NCBI GenBank assembly: GCA_026874595.1
Contig: CM049310.1
Coordinates: 90,589,556-90,653,555 of the forward strand
Origin: Sipunculus nudus
Taxonomy: Eukaryota > Annelida > Sipuncula > Golfingiida > Sipunculidae
DNA: 64,000 nt
Direction: 5' to 3'
A model generated the notes under the pieces. The model was not told the origin of the DNA. It ran no database searches and was given only the letters and a program-made list of their open reading frames with translations. This document shows positions 1 through 11,706 of the stretch, in pieces (position 1 is the stretch's first letter; the number at the start of each line of letters is the position of its first letter). Made by a program: the position numbers and the translations under genes.

Positions 1-219
1 GCTAAGAACTCCACTAGAACCTCAGAAGCAAAATGGTCTTAATGATGTCTTAATGACAGTTGATCACATCTTGATTCTTCGTAATACCCGTGGATGTACA
101 AATATTAAGATTTATACGGCATCGGAATACCATTTATTCTTGCCGAGTGTTTTATTTTTTTCATCATCAGTTCACAAAAGGTTATAGGCCTTTCTTAAAC
201 ACAATAATAATCAATAATT

Positions 220-400
220 TTAACTAGAAATCTGCATTCTAAGGAATACATTTCGGCCCATATTCCCATGTTCATTTGTACACAAGTGACTAAACATCTG
301 TGAATATTCCTTGGTGACGTTCCCCGATCCAGACCATGTGCCGGATCCATACCAACTTTTATCAACCAATCTTCCCTTTTCCTCTGTCTCTCCAAAAAAA
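220..400 (-). repeat. Dispersed ~300 bp repeat, copy 1
   Basis: Minus strand reads GATCCGGCACATG...GGAATATTCACA...GAACATGGGAATATGGGCC and ends near GAATGCAGATTTCTAGTT. Same family as 517-800, 8456-8590, 10024-10062, 27090-27470 and 57013-57312. Nature (SINE, MITE or other) undetermined. Confidence 0.6.
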
Positions 401-516
401 ATCTCTATCTTCATTTCTTCTACCTGTTTCTGGTCTTATATCGTGTTTTCACTTTCTACCTTAACCAACCAGGAACTGACATAGGAATATTAGCTCTGTC
501 AAGAGGCTATTTGTAG

Positions 517-800
517 ATCCCCGTTCGTGTATGTACGTTTTGGCGTGATTTAGGTGTTTTTCTCCTTTTTTGGTGTTTGTTCACATCATTATAGAATCTC
601 ATGAAATTTTCAGGGCACTACGGAAATGGGTCATTGAAAAATCGGTTAGGTTTTGCTGTGGATCCGGCACATGATCCGGATTCACAAACGTCAGTTAGGA
701 ATATTTACAAACGTGGAGTCAATTATGCACGAATTAACCTAAGAATATGGGCCGAATAGGTGAATGCCCCCCCCCCCCCTCCAAACACACACACAGGCTT
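517..800 (+). repeat. Dispersed ~300 bp repeat, copy 2
   Basis: Begins CCCCGTTCGTGTATG; contains TTTGTTCACA, AAATTTTCAGGGCAC, GATCCGGCACATGATCC and GAATATGGGCCGAATA; ends GCTTGCATTCCTAG. A 13-base poly-C run (767-779) sits inside it. Confidence 0.65.
767..779. repeat. Poly-C tract
   Basis: 13 consecutive C on the plus strand, within the dispersed repeat at 517-800. Confidence 0.95.
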
Positions 801-1819
801 GCATTCCTAGCTTAAAGCTTCTTTATTCCTATTGGTCTCTATCTGATCACCTCTCATAATCAGTGTCAGGTTTAATTAACACATAGTTGGCAGGCGTCTG
901 TTACATAGCTGATCTCCCATGAACTGCTAACTGCACTCAATTGTGACTTGACTAGGAATCCCTCAGCACTATACTTAAGTATGTGTCTAACCTACTTGCC
1001 TGCATATTGACACTTGGACATTGCTAAATGTAAAGCCTGGGGTACTGATCCCATATTAAACATTAATTCGAGGGCATCTTTGCTAGTTAAATATTCAAAT
1101 ATTTCCAACCTGTAACCCTGTCCTCTGTCATGTTACGTTTCACATTGCACCCTTAATATCGTTTCGCCAAGCCCAGAAAAGAATTATACATCAATGAGGA
1201 AATTGATAGTCGTACAACTGTCTCAAAATGCTAAACCTCTCAGGATCTCATAGGTGCGGGCTTCAGCTGCGGTTTTAAACTGCCGGCGTCTCCTTTAACT
1301 GTCGCCATATCTTGTAATGGCTGGCATGTACTCTGGTACAGAGAGTACACCGCAGGCGACAAATGGATTCCTCTTTGGTGTGGTAGCGCTGCTTGTTCGG
1401 TTTTTGGCGAGGTCCTCAGAGCCTTCCACACGTAGCCCTTGCAGCGATGTCACGTTTTACCATATCACACAGTGGCGCGTTATACTAACATTCAGAATAA
1501 CATCAAAACACCGACTTGACAAAATATACAAACATGATGGCTTTATTCATAACTACTTCCCCCTGAAAACTGACCTAGACGAAGAGATGTACGTCTACGG
1601 AATACACAAAAAGAACAAGAAGACAAAATCTAAGCCAATCTGAAACAAACCTTGCTGGATTTTCTTTCTTATAAATAATTAACAGTCTTAGTAATGAGGA
1701 CAAGGTCCACTTTATAGCATCAGCTGGGCTTCTTGTATACATTCATCGATACGAGAGTAAAGGCACGATTATCAATGGCTCGGGTAAGATTTAATACCAG
1801 AAGAGGGTCTAGAGGGAGT
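801..1819. other. No recognisable gene
   Basis: A somewhat higher-GC patch at 1240-1450 gives overlapping ORFs on both strands (1240-1431 minus, 1317-1643 plus), but neither has a recognisable domain or splice-bounded exon. Nothing else seen. Confidence 0.5.
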
Positions 1820-1950
1820 TACAGTGTGTCTGGACCCCCCTTTTTCAGCCGCCTTTTATAAGGGGTTTGAGACCAATTTTTTGCGGCATGGACCCCCTTT
1901 TTCGCACCTTGGGACCTTTATTAGGTTTTGTCATTAGTCCTGGATTCCAC
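1820..1950 (+). mobile_element. Copy of the CAGAGGCGGAT-type MITE family, degraded
   Basis: Shares GGACCCCCCTTTTTC, TTTTTGCGGC, GCACCTTGGGACCTTTATTAG and TTTTGTCATTAGTCC with 11520-11706, same orientation. It ends CCTGGATTCCACCAC. The left end is too diverged to place. Confidence 0.55.
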
Positions 1951-2351
1951 CACTACAATACAATACGATTACCAACAGCTTTGTCAAGATTCAACACGAC
2001 TGATGGCTGGTCAATAATCGCTATAGACAGTGATCTATCTCTTTTACAAGAATCGATACGATTATCGATGTGTCTGATAATAATCAATATAAAAATAACT
2101 TCGCTTCATATACTCTCAAACAATTTTTTAATGCAGCTGAATCAAGTGGACCTTTTAAACAGCTTCACAAGAAAATGCGTCACATCTATTACATACAGCT
2201 TAAAGGCACCCACGTTGCTTCCAGGTGTTGCTATCTAAAATTAATTGACAACCGAATCAGGCAAGGATCGATATATATGACTGATATGAATTTGTTGGCG
2301 ATTGCAATTAACCAAAATGGCTTTGAGTGTTTGCCGTCTCAAAAACAAATG

Positions 2352-2363
2352 CCCCCCCCCCCC
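2352..2363. repeat. Poly-C tract
   Basis: 12 consecutive C on the plus strand, followed by further C-rich sequence. Confidence 0.95.
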
Positions 2364-2639
2364 ATCCCCTCATCCCCAATCCCCACATACCTAAATTTGT
2401 GAGGAAAATATTAATTACCTCCAACGTTATGGTGTTTACAGAAATCATATATTTCCACAAAGATCAACTTGAAGATCAAGGTCAATTTCACACGTTTTCC
2501 AGTTGTTCTGATAACTTGATTAGAAACACTAACAAGTGGCCCATGGGCCATGACGCTCAGCTGAATTTGAGGAATTTGAATTGGAACAATGGGTAAAATG
2601 ACTCCCAGAATGCTCTAATCATGTATTTTGCCAATAGAC

Positions 2640-3330
2640 CTTAGATTATGGTCACAGTGACCTTATTCTACATCTAGCTGCTACCATTTGTGCCCATCCG
2701 ACTACCTGAGTGTTAAAATCATGGTCTCTCACACAGCTTGCACAATATAGGTCACAGTGACATTATTTCAGGTTTTCAAGTTATTTTTACAGGAACCTCC
2801 CTGGATCTAAACCAAATTAATAGTATTTAGGTCCAACTGTAACCAATTATGTAAATCGTTTCTATAGGGTGCTCAATTCATGTTCTTTCATATATCTTGC
2901 AAAATATACGTCACTATGACTTTATTTCCGGTTTCGATGGAGAAATGCGTAGGACCATCCTGGATGTACAGTGAGACGAGGTCCAACGGTTACAGTTTGT
3001 GCCTTATTGTGTCTAAAAATAGCGAGAAAAATTGCTTTATAAATTAAAAAAGAAATACAGGTTGCGTCACTAGTCTACAGGAGCTATTGAAACACTCCAT
3101 GATCAAAAAGCATGCAATGATTCATGGCGATCAATGCATTAGTTATTCAAATACTGGAGATTTTGTATCATTTTTTTAAATTATTTTGGGAGGTATTATT
3201 TTTAAGTATTATTTTATTAGTTCGATAGCAAAAAGGAAAAGGGTAACAGAGACCTAATTTCAGGTTTTCAAAGAGATTTTTCATGGACTTTCCTGGATGA
3301 ACAGTTAGACGATTCTTGGTCCAACGGATT
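2640..3330 (+). repeat. Decayed tandem repeats with GGTCACAGTGACC palindromes
   Basis: Units near 2735-2850, 2890-3000 and 3235-3330 share a GTCAC-nnn-TGAC core or its remnant, TTATTTC-GGTTTTC, GGA-C(C/T)TCCTGGAT and GGTCCAACGG. A perfect GGTCACAGTGACC lies at 2650-2662 and a one-mismatch copy at 2750-2762. Known: GGTCAnnnTGACC is the palindromic steroid-receptor half-site arrangement. In a decayed repeat it is probably incidental. Confidence 0.55.
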
Positions 3331-6066
3331 TTTACGACGGACGACGGACAATGACTGAAAGTCATCTGAGCCAAAAATGTATAACAAAATATGCAGTACT
3401 TCATCATTATGGAGCTCACCAAATACTGTAGACCTCAACTGATTTTAACCTTGACTTTCAAGGTCCATCTCGCCTGTTTTGTGAACTAGTCCGATATTTT
3501 AGTAGGAATAACTTGTGTTAAGAATTTCTGGAAACGAATGTTAAGTGATTAAAAATTAATCGCATTCACAAGAACACCTGCACAGACGCCAGACGGCGAG
3601 ACTCAAAACAAAACTCCCCCTGGGAGAGGCAGATATAATGACGTGTTATAATGCTCCATATGCGAAAATGGTATTTTTACTATTTTACTGATTATTAGAG
3701 AACTTCTAACTATGTTCCTGTCTCTCTCGTTTCCCTGTACACCGGCGTCTGTCTAATCCAGGGGTTTATGACAGCTGCCTGTAGACTTTGCTACAAATGA
3801 GCTCAATTACAAATTGATTCAATCACCAAGCGACGTCCGCTTTCTCAAACACCGTCTTCAGACCGGCTATTGATTTTCCAATCCAACGCGTAGTCTCGTG
3901 ATAAAACAGGATGAAGAAATCTTATACACCCGTACTAACGAATACATGATCGCTATATTGAAAACCTCCATAGTAAATCCTTTCATTGGAGATGATCATT
4001 TTTGTATCATCATTAAGAAAAAGTACGTATGAATGAAATGAAGGAGCTTGCACCAGGTGTTCAGACCGGACAATTAATCTTCTTAAATTATATATGATTT
4101 TATACGCGAAGCAATTTCTCACCGATATCAGTCATACCGCTATTTCCGGAACCTCTACAGAAGTCTTTATTTAGATTTTCCGCTGCACTCTGCCGGTAGA
4201 ATTTCGATAAAACATCATTATTTGTATAACAAAAGATATAAACAAGATATTTATATATGTATGATTTGTATATATGACCGTATAGAATTTCTGTAAAACA
4301 ATTGCGTCGCTCTGTTGGAGTCTTTCATATAACTTCCCAACTTCATTAATGCATGATAATGACGTCAGGGGTTAACTGATGATGAAGTCAGAAGTTTCAG
4401 CAGCACTGTATTTGCCTGTAAGTTTCATGAAAGATTAATAATTTACATAACTGTTTAATCCCAATGTTTTCATAATGTACCAATGGTGCCCATATTACGC
4501 TGACGATACCTGTCGGAGCCATTAATTATCACATCTGTTAACCAGCAATAATCGGTATATTAATATACAAAAATTTATCGTAAGGTACGTCAGTACTAAC
4601 AACTGTTAGTGATAAAGTGTTTGACACATCAAGTGATTAAATTGCTGTTTGAGGCTTCAATATAGGGGGATGGGCATATCCCACCACTTTATAGGAAGGG
4701 GCGACGGTCAATGTAATGATCCGCCCTCTTTTCAGAGAATAATATTTATATATTGGAAATTAAATATACTAATGATTAGAATTATAAACTTTCGTTCCAT
4801 TTTTGAGTTTACTATGAAATATTACATCTATAAAACTGGTCTAGATTAAACCTATACTTGAAACATACTATCTTAAATTCTAAAACTATATACTTAATTT
4901 TAATATACTAGTATTTGAAATGTGTCATACAGTTACTAAAAGGAACACTAAAACGTTGTCCCCACTTGATTACCCTGCACCCCCCCCCCCCCCCCCCACC
5001 CACTATCACTCTTGATGATAAATTGCCGCCACTGTGCTGTTTGCAGGATCCAACATGTTTTCCTAAAGTGCATACCCTTGAAAATATAATGAACCAGGGG
5101 AATATAAGAAGAAAGCTAAGTGACATGAAGAAACTTATGCTTCCCACTTTACAATAGTCCGTACTAGTAACCCTGTCCGCATATTTTCCCCCAAGATAAC
5201 TTTCTTATTTTCGTGAGACAGTAAACATTTCTGGGCCATAGTTTCTAGAAGCTATTCCGAGACACTCTCAGTGAACAACTTTCTTATATCTTGCACTTCA
5301 TTTGGAAGAGACAAATAATCAAAAATTTGACAAAACAGCAAACACCCACTGCTACATCTTCTGTGCTAGAGAACAGTGATATAAGCGAGCCATTCTGGCT
5401 GATGACGTCAGTCATTGCAAAGTAATACACGTCCGACTTGATATATTATTACTTTTCACAAAATAGGAAGAACATTTGCATAAATATTTAGGCCGAAAAT
5501 TAATTGCAAAGATTATTCATGTATAATGCACTCAGTAACCTACACGTGTAATAACATGTTAAGTTGCCAGTGTAGTATGACATCATTGACATGTGTATGT
5601 GTATGTGTGTGGTAACCTTGTGTGGGTGTGTTTATCTTGGGCTAAATCGTAACAAACGTTTTAAGACTCTAAATCTATTATTTCTATCATTTTTTAAATA
5701 GATCACTGCATTTTCCTTGATAATGCATCAAATTTCGAATGTTTCAACGTAATTCGAGACATTGAAAATAATAGAAAGCAACAAACAGAAGAAAAACACT
5801 GCATTACGGGTCAATCAGCGAGTACTGGATCCTGTCTACGAGCCCTGTGGAATAATTTCATCTTGCAGTATGGACTGGTTATAGGATTAAGAGCAATTGT
5901 ACAGGATTATCCGTAAGTATCACGGGAGCGACGACTTCTAAGGATAATTACCCTGGTCGACTGGGAATAGACTGTTACACCGGTCCATTAATGCCCCGCT
6001 TTCCTCAGCGACTCATAGAAACGATTCCATTTTCGGTTACGCGTGCAGCGCTAGTTGCAAACACTA
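3331..6066. other. No recognisable gene
   Basis: AT-rich sequence with only short ORFs (for example 4649-4849 plus, 4908-5157 across the poly-C tract). No domain, element ends or tandem structure apart from the poly-C run. Confidence 0.5.
4980..4997. repeat. Poly-C tract
   Basis: 18 consecutive C on the plus strand. Confidence 0.95.
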
Positions 6067-6157
6067 ACTGTGCGCAGAATCATACTCACAAGAGTACGGC
6101 TGTGTTGGTTAGGAATTGTGGGTAAAGAATTAGTTTCCACCAGAATGCATTGGGCTC
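6067..6157 (+). repeat. CTGCGCAG repeat family, copy 1
   Basis: CTGTGCGCAGAATCATACTC, ACAAGAGTACGGCTGT, GTTGGTTAGG and GAATGCATTGGGCTC match the copies at 9124-9222 and 28411-28519. About 95 bp; class unknown. Confidence 0.55.
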
Positions 6158-7659
6158 TAATTACAACAAATGTTAGTAGAAAGGACCTCCAGCGGTAGTT
6201 AGATCAGACGCTGGAGCAAGCCTACCGACTGCCAAAAGGGCGAACTTAAAAACGAAGGTGTTAGTCATATCACCCTGTTTTCGCAAAAGCGAGTTGATAA
6301 GTATCAGTGAGCCTGTAACTAACGTATCCATTATTGTTTCCTGTTGCGGATCGTCAAAGGTACGCACAGTGAATTCTAAATACTTCACTTGTTCCCATAA
6401 GTAAGGATAAGTTGCCATTGACAGCATGTGCTTATGAACACTTAATGTCATTTGCAGCCCTTCTATTCATGATACCAAATAGAGAGGGCTATTGCTTGGA
6501 CATAAATACCCCAAGGTTCTGAGTGGACTATACACACGTAGGTTAGTCAGATGAAACATCCACTAACGTTAAAACACGCCTTTCTCTTCTTCCACCGTCG
6601 GGACAAGTCGGCGCAATTTGGTCCATGCTCGCGCCGGAAGAGTTTCCTAAGGGTCGAATTTATAATTTGATGTAGATACTTATGGATGGTGCCGCGAAAG
6701 GCCTTTCGCCAAATTTCATATTTCACAAATAATGGCAAATTCATCAGAAACAGTGTTATGTTATTTTAAAAATGCCCCCTTGGGACACACTAGGCATCAT
6801 CCTCAACACTCCAAGACAAAAAAAACCGGCAATTCCGACTCGCCACTGGGGAGTAGCGTGAGCGTGGCTTAGTGCTATCGTCATTTATAATTTAAGTTAA
6901 TTATTATTATTTAAATACTAAACGGTTTATTAACGTGATTAAGAATCTTAAAGCGGGTGCCATATTTTTCCTACTAAAAATGTATGTGTTTAATGCTATA
7001 ATATTCCAAGCACTGCAATGTCAACAACCTCAACGTAATAAAAAAAAAACTGTCAGACCCTGATGTAAACAGAGTAAATTTCCCTATGTAATCCCTGAAG
7101 TACTGCGATTAGCCTTTTATATATATATTTTTTTTTCATTTAATACCCCCGCATTTCACGGAGAGCATATTCAAGCGATCACAAAGAAAGGCCGTGGAGC
7201 CGAGCGGGTCTTTACGTAAAGTCAATTTATTTAATTGGTACTCGTGCCTGCAGGAAACACTAGGTTGTCAAAGCCTAAAAGATAAATGGCTTCTTTCAGG
7301 GACACAGGCGTCCTTTAATCCATACGCTGCTCTGTCCCTGTAATCAAATTATCATCAAGCCAATTACGCGTAATAACATATAATGCACCAAATTACCAAC
7401 ACAGAAGGGATTACAATCGTTTTTATTCTTAATTACAAGTGACAGCCAGATTAATAGTCTTTTAATAATTTATATATCATTTTATGTCATTTGCGAGGTA
7501 GCCAGTGCATTAACGTTGAAGATACTTACAGAAATATTAAAAAATCCTAGCAGCTCTGGTGATAAATCAAGGGTACTTTGTCTCCGATGTCTCACTATAA
7601 CATTGTCATTTCTGTCGAGCTGCAACTAGTACTACAAAAAAAAAACCTTCATTGTATTA

Positions 7660-7900
7660 GCTTCTGTAGTCAGGGGGTAGAGCACAGGACTCAAATACGG
7701 AAGATCGTGAGTTTTCACGGGCGGACCAATTCCACTCTCAATGAGTAGGCCGTGTCCAATGGCCGTGTTTCAATCATAAATGAGAGCGCCTTTCGGGGGT
7801 TCCTCGGTTGTATGACCCAGCAATGATTTTATACACTCGTTATTCACAGGTGCAGGAGTATCCGGGCCTTGTTAACAGCAGGAAATAAAATTAGAAGAAG
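7660..7900 (+). mobile_element. tRNA-derived SINE
   Basis: Seen: a tRNA-like head, CTTCTGTAGTCAGGGGGTAG then AGCACAGGACTC and AATACGGAAGATCG, with an A-box-like element and, about 45 bases on, GTGAGTTTTCACGGGC in the place of a B box/T arm. A ~165 bp unrelated body follows, ending AAATAAAATTAGAAG. Known: such a head plus body is the layout of tRNA-derived SINEs, transcribed by RNA polymerase III. The B box is degraded (TTTTC for TTCGA), so this copy is probably inactive. No target-site duplication was identified. Confidence 0.62.
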
Positions 7901-8455
7901 CATGTGCTACTGTCGTGTCACGTAGTCCGAAACCCGAATGGCATTCTGTAGATGCACATACTTAGTTACGCTAGCTTTAAAAAATAGAGGCGGTTACCAA
8001 AAACAAAACCTTTTAAATGAAAAAAAAAAATATTTATCGACAACTATATTACACAGCTTAAAAATGAGCCAAACCAACAAACTCAGCTGTAACATATAAT
8101 TTGCACATTCAGTTTCTCTGTTGCATCACAAGTTTTGACGTTTTATATGTACCATGGGACCTCTTTCTTCCCAGTATCTCTAAATGTTCAAGCCGTATAA
8201 CTTGACAACCAATACCGTGGTTACATGGGAGTTACCGAAAGGAGAGAAAATGTTGCGAGATTGTCTCGTAAATTAAACCTGCCAATAGAAGATGAATCCT
8301 TTCTCACTGCCCTTACATCGTGTAATTAATTAACTGTCAACGGAAAGGCTTCGTTGTTATCAATTTATATGTTCATACGATAGTCCAGTGACTTACATAA
8401 TGACTATCAGAGGGACCAAGCGGGACTGGATCCAATGGAGGAGAGGGGTTATGGA

Positions 8456-8590
8456 GGTTGCCGAATAAGTGAATGTAAATACGTGTTGCACCTATGAATC
8501 AGGGAATAAGGACCAATAAGTGAATAAAACATATGTTGCGGCGCTCCCCATATTAAGGACAGCACATATGGCGGAGGCCTGCTGATTATG
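8456..8590 (+). repeat. Dispersed ~300 bp repeat, copy 3 (3' half)
   Basis: Matches the 3' half of 27090-27470: GGGAATAAGGACCAATAAGTGAA, CCCCATATTAAGGACAGCAC and ATGGCGGAGGCCTGC. Confidence 0.55.
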
Positions 8591-8649
8591 CAAAGTTTTT
8601 AGTTTGACATGGATCAGAAACCCCCCACTGCCCCCTCCCCCCTCTCCCA

Positions 8650-8666
8650 CCCCCCCCCCCCCCCCC
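8650..8666. repeat. Poly-C tract in a C-rich zone
   Basis: 17 consecutive C within a C-rich stretch, 8620-8695. Confidence 0.95.
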
Positions 8667-9123
8667 TCCCTCCCGGGCAGGCCCCCGTTCACAGAAATAA
8701 CGGATAGCTTCCAATACCATTCTGGTGAATTTGCAATGACTGAGACTAGTGACCAGATAGGCCGGTTCGTCTTGTGGCATCAGGCAATTTCTAATAATCT
8801 GGGTCTGTGCCTTGATTAACACGGGTTGTATTACCTGACCATGGCCCGGTGTTAATTAGCCCTGTGTATAGGAACTGCTCCTATCACAACGCATGTCCTC
8901 TGCTTCATTTCTCCAGAGGTTTGATAAAGGTCACGCAAAGGTCAAAATGTATCGTCTGCAAAATTTTTACTTTCTGTAGATTATGCCTCGAAATTCCGAG
9001 CCGGCGCGGTGTGACATTACGCTTTTACCTGTAGAAGTCGTTTTTACAACAAAAAAATCACTCTGGATCTATCCTGCATGCCTGAAGGTATATCAGCAGA
9101 ATATTTTAGGAGACATACGATCC

Positions 9124-9222
9124 TGACTGCGCAGCATTAAACTTATAAAACACGCCACTGCTGGTTAGGGTTTGAGAGCACTGAAATCAAGCCCCACAAT
9201 GCATCGGGGCTTCTATATACAC
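9124..9222 (+). repeat. CTGCGCAG repeat family, copy 2
   Basis: GACTGCGCAGCATTAA, CTGCTGGTTAGGGTTTGAG and CCCCACAATGCATCGGGGCT align with the reverse complement of 28411-28519. Confidence 0.55.
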
Positions 9223-10023
9223 CAGTGGGGTTGGTATAAATGTAGTGAAGAGAGTAACGTTGTCCGTTCAAGTATGTTGTATGAAAATGGTTTCCAGGCA
9301 ATTTACATAAACATAGGTGTTTTTGTTGTAATGACTTATAAGACGGTATAAGTAATATTTTTCTAAGCACGCTAACGTGATTTAAACAGAAGTTGTTTCC
9401 TTGAAATGTGACAAATTGTCTGATAGTTGAGATGAGTAGTCCAAACCATCCCCACAATTCTCAGTCTGAAAAGATTCGTTTCAAGGAGAAACGATCTCTG
9501 ATGGGTGGTTCTAAAATTATTGACGGTAAAACTGATTGTCCTGTCATTAATGTATACAAATTTTAAATAACAAACTAAACAGACCTTTTCCACGAAGATG
9601 TGCATTGCGTAAAATGCTGATCTTCAGTGTTCGGGTCCAATTATTCAGGCCTGCGGGTTTGTCAAATGATATTAAATTAAGCCAGAAGCTAACCGTTTCA
9701 GATACGGTAGATCATGCACTTTCATCAGCTGAAATAAAAAAAAATATGAAAGTGCTTGTCAAAATTAAGGACCCGAAGTATAAGTGTCCGTTATGACCGA
9801 CAGGTGAGATTACATGTTTGCGAACAAACTAAGATTCCTGCACCACCAGTCATTCTTGGTTTCGATGCTGATCAACCAGAGGCCCTCAAAACTGTCATTG
9901 TTAAGCGTTAAATGAGTACAAGAGTAACTGATGCGGAATAATTCTAACCGAGGAATCAAGTCAAAAACAGGACTCCCGAGAGAACACGTGTAAGTAATAT
10001 TCAGATATTAAAGCGGTCGTTAT

Positions 10024-10062
10024 CAACTAGAAATATGCATTCTTAGGAATGCAGGCCTTTTC
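10024..10062 (-). repeat. Dispersed ~300 bp repeat, copy 4 (end fragment)
   Basis: CAACTAGAAATATGCATTC then TTAGGAATGCAGGCC, the inverted 3' end of the family, including its GCATTCTTAGGAATGC palindrome. Confidence 0.45.
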
Positions 10063-10534
10063 AAAAGTTGTCTTTTTTATCCCGGAAAACTTATCATTCA
10101 CACAACACCAATGTCATAAGTAATATCTTTCAGTTTACACCATTTAAATTTGTAATTGTGGGACTGGATTGTAGTGTGCAAACTTAAAAGGGCCATGTTT
10201 CGGTTTTATATATTACGGTTTCATTCATTTACAGGAAATTCAATATCCATTGTTTAAAATTTTGTTAATTTTATTCGTTGTTACACCTTGTGGTGCGATC
10301 TTTAATTTCTGGAAATTTACATTCAATAGTAATTTGACACTGAATCAAGTATTTAGTGGTCCAGATATTATAATAATATACAAACGTCAGATATAGTCAA
10401 TGCACCAATAACTAAATGTTGACATTTTCACTATTAAAATCTTAAAACTTCAGTTGAAGATTTCAAGGTTATTGAAAAAGTAACACATAGAACACATCAT
10501 CCGAGCGTCATGACCGAAGGGTCACTTTTATCGA

Positions 10535-10621
10535 GCCCCCTCTAAAAACGCGTGATTCCGAATTGTTACTTAGGCGGAATGTGTTTCATACTGACGGAAT
10601 GAAGCGACGCTTTAGAGGGCA
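10535..10621. repeat. Small imperfect foldback
   Basis: GCCCCCTCTAAAAACGCGTG near 10535 and its near inverse GACGCTTTAGAGGGCA ending at 10621 form arms of about 25 bp around a ~35 bp loop. It may be a hairpin-type MITE remnant. Flanks show no duplication. Confidence 0.35.
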
Positions 10622-11519
10622 CAACTGAACAATTCAGAACTTAAGCTGTATACAAGATCTGGGACACGGCCCACATCGGCTTCCAGTTGATTGACGACTG
10701 TTACCAAATCCTGTCTTCGGTGGCAGATCACGCTAAAACCTCCAAGGTCGCTCCTGCCCGGGTCTCGTAAAACAGAAACCTACCTACCAGAGCCAAGTAC
10801 AGTATTGCTCTAACATAAAGGTTATTGCCAACGCATTGCCGGGAAATTCTGCAAAATATAGATTTGATGTTAACTTACTCGGTTTTTAATCAAGTCTACA
10901 CTGTACGAATTTACGTGCAAATCACAGCCTTCACCTTGGGATCCAAGTTTACGAGGTTTGAGTCTGAGTCTGTTGAAAATATAGTACAGTTCAAATCAAG
11001 CTGTTCATTTTAAAAAGAAACACGCTACAACGGAAGAAAGTCAAAATTAATCAACAACTCTTTATTTTTTGTTTATAAAAGATTTCTTATGTATGCAGAT
11101 TGAAAATGTGTAATTGCTTATAAAAAATGCTCCAACAAATCAGGAGCGCAAACTTTAATTTTTATACACCTATAAACATGATATAATACCGTGTAATTTC
11201 TAACTCTTCAATCTTTCTAAAAATATTTCCGCCCAAGTCAGTGTGTGTGTGTGTAATTTTTTTTCTGTAGAACTCGGCCGGATTACTGGAGTCTTTGCCG
11301 CCGATTCCTATTTCGAGTCTATAAAAGAAGTAAACTACTTGTACTCGAGACCTACATTGCTGTTTGTGTTATTGGTGATTGTATATTTCATATTAATGTG
11401 GTTGGCTTTTAATTAATGCATATCATATAAAGTTATGAAATACATGTATCTTTGTACTTGTTTATTCTCTGCGCAGTATTACTGTGTTTATAATGATGTT
11501 TGATATTTATTACTGATGA

Positions 11520-11706
11520 CAGAGGCGGATGCAGAGGGCGGTCCAGGGGGTCCGGGCCCTTACTTTCCTTCATTAAGGGTTTAGACTTTTTTTTAACTTT
11601 TGCGGCCTGGCTCCCCCTTTTCTGCACCTTTGGACCTTTATTTCGGTGTTGTCATTAGTCCTCCCGAGCTGGACCCCTGTTTTCCTTAATCCTGGATCCA
11701 CCCCTG
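11520..11706 (+). mobile_element. Short MITE, CAGAGGCGGAT...ATCCACCCCTG family
   Basis: 187 bp beginning CAGAGGCGGATGCAG and ending CTGGATCCACCCCTG, an inverted terminal repeat of about 15 bp. The body is rich in CCCCCTTTT and GGACCTTTATT. The flanking octamers ACTGATGA and AATGAACA are only partly similar, so the TSD is decayed or absent. The ends resemble hAT-type CAGGGGCGGATCC termini. Related copies are at 1820-1950 and 28000-28165. Confidence 0.6.

Larger units (their letters stand above)
6158..9123. other. No host gene; SINE and repeat fragments only
   Basis: Apart from the SINE (7660-7900), the repeat half at 8456-8590 and the C-rich zone, I see nothing. ORFs at 6173-6451 and 6547-6744 (minus) are unrecognised and lack supporting features. 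Confidence 0.5.

Noticed and set aside
6173-6451. Minus-strand ORF of 92 codons
   Set aside because: No domain, no splice signals or neighbouring support; consistent with chance openness in moderate-GC sequence.
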